DNA of 58,611 nucleotides, from assembly GCA_044355655.1 (NCBI GenBank), contig JBIKXS010000018.1:1-58611 (forward strand), given 5' to 3'. This DNA comes from UBA3064 sp023258775 (lineage in GTDB: Bacteria; Pseudomonadota; Gammaproteobacteria; Burkholderiales; Burkholderiaceae_E). This document shows, one piece after another, positions 53,591 to 58,611 of this stretch (position 1 is the first letter of the stretch; the number at the start of each line of letters is the position of its first letter). Made by a program: the position numbers and the translations under genes. Below the pieces are notes generated by a model. It was not told the origin of the DNA, did no database searches, and saw only the letters and a program-made list of their open reading frames with translations.

Positions 53591-56500
53591 ATGCTCGGTG
53601 TTTCAGGGCGCATTGCCGCCACCTTTCTTAAAGCCCAAATTACGCCACTCTTGGCACTTGTAGCCTTTTTGCTCGGTGTATTCGCGGTACTCGTCACTCC
53701 ACGCGAGGAAGAACCGCAGATCAATGTAACCATGGCAAATCTAATCATAGGCTTCCCAGGGGCATCAGTCGAAGATGTAGAACAGATGGTCACAACACCC
53801 GCAGAGCAAGTCATGGCGCGCATGGAGGGTGTTGAACACGTCATGTCAGTATCGCACCCAGGACTGGCCATCGTCACAGTGCAATTTAAGGTTGGCGTAA
53901 GCAATAATGATGCCCTCGTTCGACTCCACGACACCGTGCGAAGCCACAGCGACTGGCTTCCCATCGGCCTTGGTGTACTTGAGCCCGTGATCAAACCCAA
54001 GGGCATTGACGATGTGCCCATTGTGTCGATTACCTTGCTTGCCAAGGACGAAGCCGTCGGGGCTTTTGATCTCGAGCGAGTCGCTCACAGTGTTGAGGCC
54101 GAACTTAAACGTGTCGCGGGCACCCGCGATGTACGAAGCATCGGTGGTCCAGGTCGAGCCGTGATGATCGAGATCGATCCCTCAAAGATGGCGGGCCTTG
54201 GCGTTAGCATACAAGACATCCGCCAGGCGCTCACGAGTGCGAATCAAGGTCTACCCGTAGGCGACCTACTGGATGCCAACCGTCGCATTCAAATCGAGGC
54301 AGGGCCATGGCTTAGTCAAGCTCAGGATTTGGAAGGTCTTGTCCTGGCAGTTAAGGACTCACGTGCTGTTTTTCTGCACGATGTAGCAACTATTCGAGAT
54401 GGTCCGATGCCAGCGCAGCGTTATGTATGGCATGGCGAGGGGCTTTCGGGACAAGGCAAACAATATCCAGCCATAAGCTTATCGGTCACCAAAAAACCTG
54501 GTGAGAACGCTATCGATGTTGCGCAGAAAGTACTCGACCGTATGCAGTCGCTTGAGGGAAGCTTGATTCCCCAAGGGATCAGCTATCTCACCACGAGAAA
54601 TTATGGCGAAACAGCCAACGACAAAGCACAAAAGCTGATTCAAAAATTATTATTTGCTACGGCATCGGTTGTTGCTCTTGTTTTTATTGCACTTGGCCGA
54701 CGTGAGGCCGCTATCGTCGGTGTAGCAGTCATTCTCACGCTAACAGTCACTTTATTTGCCTCCTGGGCCTGGGGCTTCACCTTAAACAGGGTGTCCTTGT
54801 TTGCACTGATCTTCTCCATTGGGATCTTGGTCGACGATGCGATAGTTGTTGTTGAAAATATCCATCGTCATCAAGCACTTTACCCCGATAAGAGTCTTAG
54901 CGAGATTATTCCAGGCGCCGTTGATGAAGTTGGCGGACCGACCATTCTTGCTACCTTGACAGTCATTGCAGCCTTGCTCCCCATGGCATTTGTGTCTGGG
55001 CTCATGGGACCGTATATGAGTCCGATCCCAATCAATGCCAGCATGGGGATGCTGTTGTCGCTTGCGATCGCTCTTATCATCACACCCTGGCTCGCTCGGC
55101 TATGGATAAAGTCAGCGCATACCGAAAATCCCAATCACCACACGCCGGGGCCTGTTGATCGGGTTTTCAGAGTACTTTTCACACCGTTATTACATCCAAT
55201 ACGAGGCGGGCGTCATCGTCTGATTTTGAGTGCAGGCATGATGGGCCTTATTGGCTTATCGGTGGCCTTGCCCGCCCTTGGGCTTGTCGTTCTCAAAATG
55301 CTGCCTTTCGATAACAAGTCTGAGTTTCAAGTCATTGTCGATATGCCAGCCGGCACGCCGCTTGAAAAAACAGCCGCTGCTCTTCGCGATTTAGGTGCCT
55401 ATTTAAGCGAGCAGCCTGAGGTAGCTCACTATCAGGCCTATGCGGGCACAGCCTCACCAATGAACTTCAATGGCCTTGTGAGGCAATATGATTTGCGAAG
55501 CATGCCGGAAATGGGTGATCTGCAAGTCAATCTCGTTGATAAACATCAACGAAAAGAGCAAAGTCATGCGGTCGCGTCTCGATTTAGAGCTGATTTGCAA
55601 GCGATTGGAAAGCGCTTCGACGCAAAGGTCAAGGTCGTCGAAGTTCCACCTGGGCCACCCGTCCTCTCACCAATTGTTGCCGAGATTTATGGCCCGGATG
55701 CACAGGGGCGCAAATTCGTCGCTGAAACACTGCGCGCTCGCTTTCAGGCCACCGCTGATGTGGTCGATATCGACGACAGCGGCAACGCTGAAGCGCCACG
55801 GCGTCTTATACTCGTTGACCGGCGTAAAGCTGCACTGCATGGCGTTTCTCAGCAAGCGATTGTGAGCAGTCTTCGAGCTGGACTTCAAGGCGAAACCCTG
55901 AGTTATCTTCACGACGCCTCGAAGTACCCCGTGCCCTTTATCGTGCAATTGCCGCCCGAAAAACATGGCGACCTCGATGCCTTGCTACAGCTCGGCGTAA
56001 GAAGCAGCCAGGGCAAGCTCATTTCGATTCGAGAACTTGTCAGTATCAGCGACAGCGTTCGCGAACAGCCCATCTACCACAAGGATCTACTCCCAGTGCA
56101 TTATGTGACGGCCGACCTTGCCGGTGGTCGTGACAGTCCCCTCTATGGCATGTTTGAAATACACGCTAAGCTCGATCAAATCAAGGCTCCCGATGGATCA
56201 AGCTTGCAAAGCTACTTCGTCCGCCAGCCAGACGAGGCTTGGCGCGGCTATGCACTTAAATGGGACGGTGAATGGCAAATCACCTACGAAACCTTTCGTG
56301 ATATGGGCCTGGCATACGGCTTTGGTCTGATACTGATTTATCTTCTGGTTGTTGCACAATTTGGCTCGTACCTCACACCCTTAATCATCATGGCCCCTAT
56401 TCCGTTAACGGTGATTGGTGTGATGCCTGGACATGCTTTGCTCGGATCACAGTTCACCGCCACAAGCATGATCGGCATGATTGCGCTGGCAGGGATTATT

Positions 56501-56788
56501 GTGCGCAATTCAATTTTGCTGGTCGATTTCATTCGCCTGCAACTTCACCAGGGTAAAGCCTTTGAAGCAGCGATCGTTGATGCGGCGATTACCCGTGCTC
56601 AACCGATCGTGCTCACCGGCTTAGCAGCGATGCTTGGCGCATTTTTTATTCTTGATGATCCAATTTTTAATGGCCTGGCGATTTCATTGATATTCGGCAT
56701 TTTTGTGTCCACGGTACTGACCTTGGTGGTCATTCCCACGATGTATTACGCCGCCTATCGCCGCAAGTACACTCGTCAAGCAGCCTAA
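53591..56788 (+). CDS. RND family efflux pump, inner membrane
   Basis: A 1065-aa RND transporter. Helix 4 shows SIGILVDDAIVVVENI with the proton-relay aspartates, and loop 1 starts REEEPQINVTMANLIIGFPGAS, which is closer to the HAE/HME subgroup with 'EDP' or 'EEP' signature than to AcrB. A long first periplasmic loop and a 440-residue second loop (from about 550) are present. It starts 1 bp after the adaptor stop and is probably derepressed through the ArsR-type protein. Substrate unknown (metal, lipid or organic). Confidence 0.93.
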   Translation: MLGVSGRIAATFLKAQITPLLALVAFLLGVFAVLVTPREEEPQINVTMANLIIGFPGASVEDVEQMVTTPAEQVMARMEGVEHVMSVSHPGLAIVTVQFKVGVSNNDALVRLHDTVRSHSDWLPIGLGVLEPVIKPKGIDDVPIVSITLLAKDEAVGAFDLERVAHSVEAELKRVAGTRDVRSIGGPGRAVMIEIDPSKMAGLGVSIQDIRQALTSANQGLPVGDLLDANRRIQIEAGPWLSQAQDLEGLVLAVKDSRAVFLHDVATIRDGPMPAQRYVWHGEGLSGQGKQYPAISLSVTKKPGENAIDVAQKVLDRMQSLEGSLIPQGISYLTTRNYGETANDKAQKLIQKLLFATASVVALVFIALGRREAAIVGVAVILTLTVTLFASWAWGFTLNRVSLFALIFSIGILVDDAIVVVENIHRHQALYPDKSLSEIIPGAVDEVGGPTILATLTVIAALLPMAFVSGLMGPYMSPIPINASMGMLLSLAIALIITPWLARLWIKSAHTENPNHHTPGPVDRVFRVLFTPLLHPIRGGRHRLILSAGMMGLIGLSVALPALGLVVLKMLPFDNKSEFQVIVDMPAGTPLEKTAAALRDLGAYLSEQPEVAHYQAYAGTASPMNFNGLVRQYDLRSMPEMGDLQVNLVDKHQRKEQSHAVASRFRADLQAIGKRFDAKVKVVEVPPGPPVLSPIVAEIYGPDAQGRKFVAETLRARFQATADVVDIDDSGNAEAPRRLILVDRRKAALHGVSQQAIVSSLRAGLQGETLSYLHDASKYPVPFIVQLPPEKHGDLDALLQLGVRSSQGKLISIRELVSISDSVREQPIYHKDLLPVHYVTADLAGGRDSPLYGMFEIHAKLDQIKAPDGSSLQSYFVRQPDEAWRGYALKWDGEWQITYETFRDMGLAYGFGLILIYLLVVAQFGSYLTPLIIMAPIPLTVIGVMPGHALLGSQFTATSMIGMIALAGIIVRNSILLVDFIRLQLHQGKAFEAAIVDAAITRAQPIVLTGLAAMLGAFFILDDPIFNGLAISLIFGIFVSTVLTLVVIPTMYYAAYRRKYTRQAA

Positions 56789-56822
56789 ACATGGTCGCAG
56801 CCAATCAGTACCCCATGGATGA

Positions 56823-57008
56823 CTACAAATCTTTCAGCGATGCTTGGATATGAGCTCTCACGAGGTCTGCATCCCCGAGTTCATTGGCGTTGAGCAAGAC
56901 AAGCTTCACCAGAAACAAGGTTTGCTTACTTGGCTCAAGCGAGTCGATTGCTTGAGCCAGTTCATCATAGATAAGTTCTAGATCAGGAATCGATAGCTTG
57001 CCAGACAT
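56823..57008 (-). CDS. Small DUF2783-like protein
   Basis: A 61-aa protein reading MSGKLSIPDLELIYDELAQA to ADLVRAHIQASLKDL. The IPDLExxYDxL opening, LVLLNANELGD and the small size match DUF2783, whose genes are commonly found beside FAD-dependent monooxygenases, as here. GGAGGG just ahead of 57008 decides the start. The upstream gene on the same strand is the FAD monooxygenase (44 bp away). Function unknown; it may be an accessory subunit. Confidence 0.75.
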   Translation of the reverse strand: MSGKLSIPDLELIYDELAQAIDSLEPSKQTLFLVKLVLLNANELGDADLVRAHIQASLKDL

Positions 57009-57052
57009 TGAGCCCTCCATGACTTGAATTTATGGCTTGAAGCCTTGCTTGC

Positions 57053-58611
57053 TCAGGATATCAGCAGCGACCGACTACAAATTTGATCGAGCGCGGTTTG
57101 CAAGCGAACCGCATCAAGTGCGATCCAGCGTGCAGCCACGTGTTGATCAGGACGAAATAAGTAGGCAGCGCCCCCTGTCCTTAAGCCGTATTTATCTCGC
57201 AAGCTAGCATCATCATCGCTCAATACCCTATCACTATCGAGCAACAAACTCGACGCGGTAATCTCCTTATCGCTTGGATGAAGAAGCAATAATTTCAGCG
57301 GTGGTCCATGCTCACGCCAACTTTGCACAACTCGAACAATAGCGTCGAGCTCAGCAGGCGCAACATAAAGCAGCAGGCAAAATCCGCCTTGAAGATATTC
57401 GACGAGAAATGACTCGGCGGATAGTCGCACGTCGATGAATGACTCACCCTGCGCAGGCCCTTGCTCAAACAGCGCATCGTCATCCCCCACCACATGAAAA
57501 GATGAACTTCGATAACGATGCGATCTTGAGGTTCGCCAGTGAAAGAGCGGACCCACAAAGCGATGGCTGAGCGATAAGGAAAGCACTGCGTTTCGCAAGA
57601 GCCGAAACCCTTCACTTGGCGGCGCCATGAAGCGCGTACTCTTTGCGCTCTCGGCCATGATCTCGGCGACTGCGCCAAGGCGCTCTTGGCTGTAATTGTC
57701 GAGCACTGACTCATCACACCAGCCCTTTGCGACCATGGCCAAATGCCAGCCAAGCGACTGCGCATCTTGAAAGGCTGTATTTGCTCCTCGCACGCCGAAA
57801 ATAGGTAGCAAATGCGCTGCATCACCCGCAAAAAGTACGCGACCCTTTCGATAGCTGGGCAGGCTCATCGTTCGAGCTGAGTAAACCGAAGACCAGTCAA
57901 GCTCCCATGGCAAATCAGGAAATCCGAGCATGGAAAGCGTTGCCTTGATGCTTTGCCTCAGCGGATCGATACACAAGGCCTCGGCAGCTGTCTCGCCTGC
58001 CGACAATTGATAGTCGATGCGCCAAATCCCCCGAGGCTGCCGATGCACAAGCACCGTATTGCCAGGATTCCAGGACGGATCAAAATAGGCTAGTCGCTCA
58101 GTGGGAAGTGGTAGGTCTACCCTAATATCGACAATGACAAAGTTTGCCTCAAAGGCTTCACCTTCGAGCCGCAGGCCTAATGCTGAGCGAACAGATGAGC
58201 GCCCACCATCGGCTGCGACAAGCCAGTCACAACGAAGCTCGTAGTCAGCTTTCGTCGTGTTGATCTTTAAACGAACGAAGCGCTCATCATGCTCCATGCT
58301 TTGCAAACGATTCCCAAAGCGAATGTCAACCAGGGGATTCGCTAAGCATGCCTCAAGCAGATACTGCTCTAAGAATTGCTGCTGAAGATTGCTCATCGGG
58401 AAAAACCGCTGATGGTCATCGTGGGGCGCTTCCAGGCGATAAACTGGCTTACCTCGATAAAACGAGGTTCCAAAGCGCCAGGGTAATGCCGCTTGACTAA
58501 CCCGATCAGCAACGCCAATGTCGTGCAAAATTTCCATGCTTCGTCGCGTGTAAACAATGGCACGGCTACCTTCGGTCACCTGTTGTTCGGCATTCAACAC
58601 GGTTGAGGCAA
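57053..58611 (-). CDS. FAD-dependent aromatic monooxygenase (5' end cut by window)
   Basis: A class A flavoprotein monooxygenase (PheA/MhpA-like) of at least 518 visible residues. The N-terminal GxGxxG dinucleotide fold lies beyond the right edge, so the gene continues past 58611; the GTG at 58600 is internal. GSRAIVYTRRSMEIL, DWLVAADGGRSSVR, VLFAGDAAHLLPIFGVRGANTAFQDAQSL (divided here) are the family signatures; the last holds the GD motif for FAD and NADPH. A C-terminal thioredoxin-like domain follows. It likely hydroxylates an aromatic acid; the substrate is not evident. The DUF2783-like gene follows. Confidence 0.9.
   Translation of the reverse strand, partial: ASTVLNAEQQVTEGSRAIVYTRRSMEILHDIGVADRVSQAALPWRFGTSFYRGKPVYRLEAPHDDHQRFFPMSNLQQQFLEQYLLEACLANPLVDIRFGNRLQSMEHDERFVRLKINTTKADYELRCDWLVAADGGRSSVRSALGLRLEGEAFEANFVIVDIRVDLPLPTERLAYFDPSWNPGNTVLVHRQPRGIWRIDYQLSAGETAAEALCIDPLRQSIKATLSMLGFPDLPWELDWSSVYSARTMSLPSYRKGRVLFAGDAAHLLPIFGVRGANTAFQDAQSLGWHLAMVAKGWCDESVLDNYSQERLGAVAEIMAESAKSTRFMAPPSEGFRLLRNAVLSLSLSHRFVGPLFHWRTSRSHRYRSSSFHVVGDDDALFEQGPAQGESFIDVRLSAESFLVEYLQGGFCLLLYVAPAELDAIVRVVQSWREHGPPLKLLLLHPSDKEITASSLLLDSDRVLSDDDASLRDKYGLRTGGAAYLFRPDQHVAARWIALDAVRLQTALDQICSRSLLIS

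Overview
The window is chromosomal, densely coded DNA of about 50% G+C. The gene families point to a betaproteobacterium, probably Burkholderiales-like: complete recC-recB-recD, a branched-chain-amino-acid (HAAT) ABC transporter, HyuA/HyuB, AhpC/AhpF, a TrxC-type thioredoxin, TerC, two RND pumps and beta-lactamase-fold hydrolases. This assignment rests on overall impression, not on a marker gene. I see no rRNA, tRNA, CRISPR array, insertion sequence or phage gene.

Layout. 1-3.2 kb: HyuA (cut by the left edge) and HyuB, an ATP-dependent hydantoinase/oxoprolinase pair. 3.3-12.4 kb: recC-recB-recD with 4-bp overlaps. 12.5-24.1 kb (minus strand): ten genes in one direction with gaps of 46 bp or less or small overlaps. 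In transcription order they are phnA (phosphonoacetate hydrolase), phnY (phosphonoacetaldehyde dehydrogenase), a PhnZ-like HD oxygenase, an EamA-type permease, a dimethylglycine-dehydrogenase-like flavoenzyme, and a complete HAAT transporter (binding protein, two ATPases, two permeases). phnW (2-aminoethylphosphonate:pyruvate aminotransferase) is divergent at 24.2 kb. Together phnW-phnY-phnA form the known route 2-aminoethylphosphonate -> phosphonoacetaldehyde -> phosphonoacetate -> acetate + phosphate. The flavoenzyme and HAAT transporter are not usual members of that pathway and suggest that the substrate range extends to N-methylated or otherwise modified aminophosphonates. This is the most interesting part of the window.

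25.3-27.1 kb: a MASE1-like membrane protein, a panB pseudogene with an internal out-of-frame deletion, and the fluoride channel crcB. 27.3-32.1 kb: an RND pump with its periplasmic adaptor, followed by a MarR-type regulator. 32.2-35.8 kb: a dimethylformamidase-large-subunit-like protein, a protein with two degenerate nucleotidyltransferase-like domains, and a SnoaL-like protein. 35.9-39.8 kb (minus): glutathione transferase, a DUF1330 protein, a serine hydrolase preceded by 34-bp tandem repeats, and a secreted protein with an in-frame 7-residue repeat. 39.9-44.8 kb (plus): DUF4337 protein, TerC, an unknown protein, a cupin, a second serine hydrolase and a nitronate monooxygenase. 44.8-47.2 kb (minus): ahpF and ahpC. 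47.3-51.8 kb: amidase, cyclic-nucleotide-binding protein, rhodanese, thioredoxin 2, and an LLM flavin oxidoreductase whose 5' end looks damaged. 52-56.8 kb: an ArsR-type regulator divergent from a second RND pump. 56.8-58.6 kb: a small DUF2783 protein and an FAD monooxygenase cut by the right edge.

Start codons were chosen from ribosome-binding sites and family N-termini where these could be seen; family assignments are from reading the translated sequence, with no database search.
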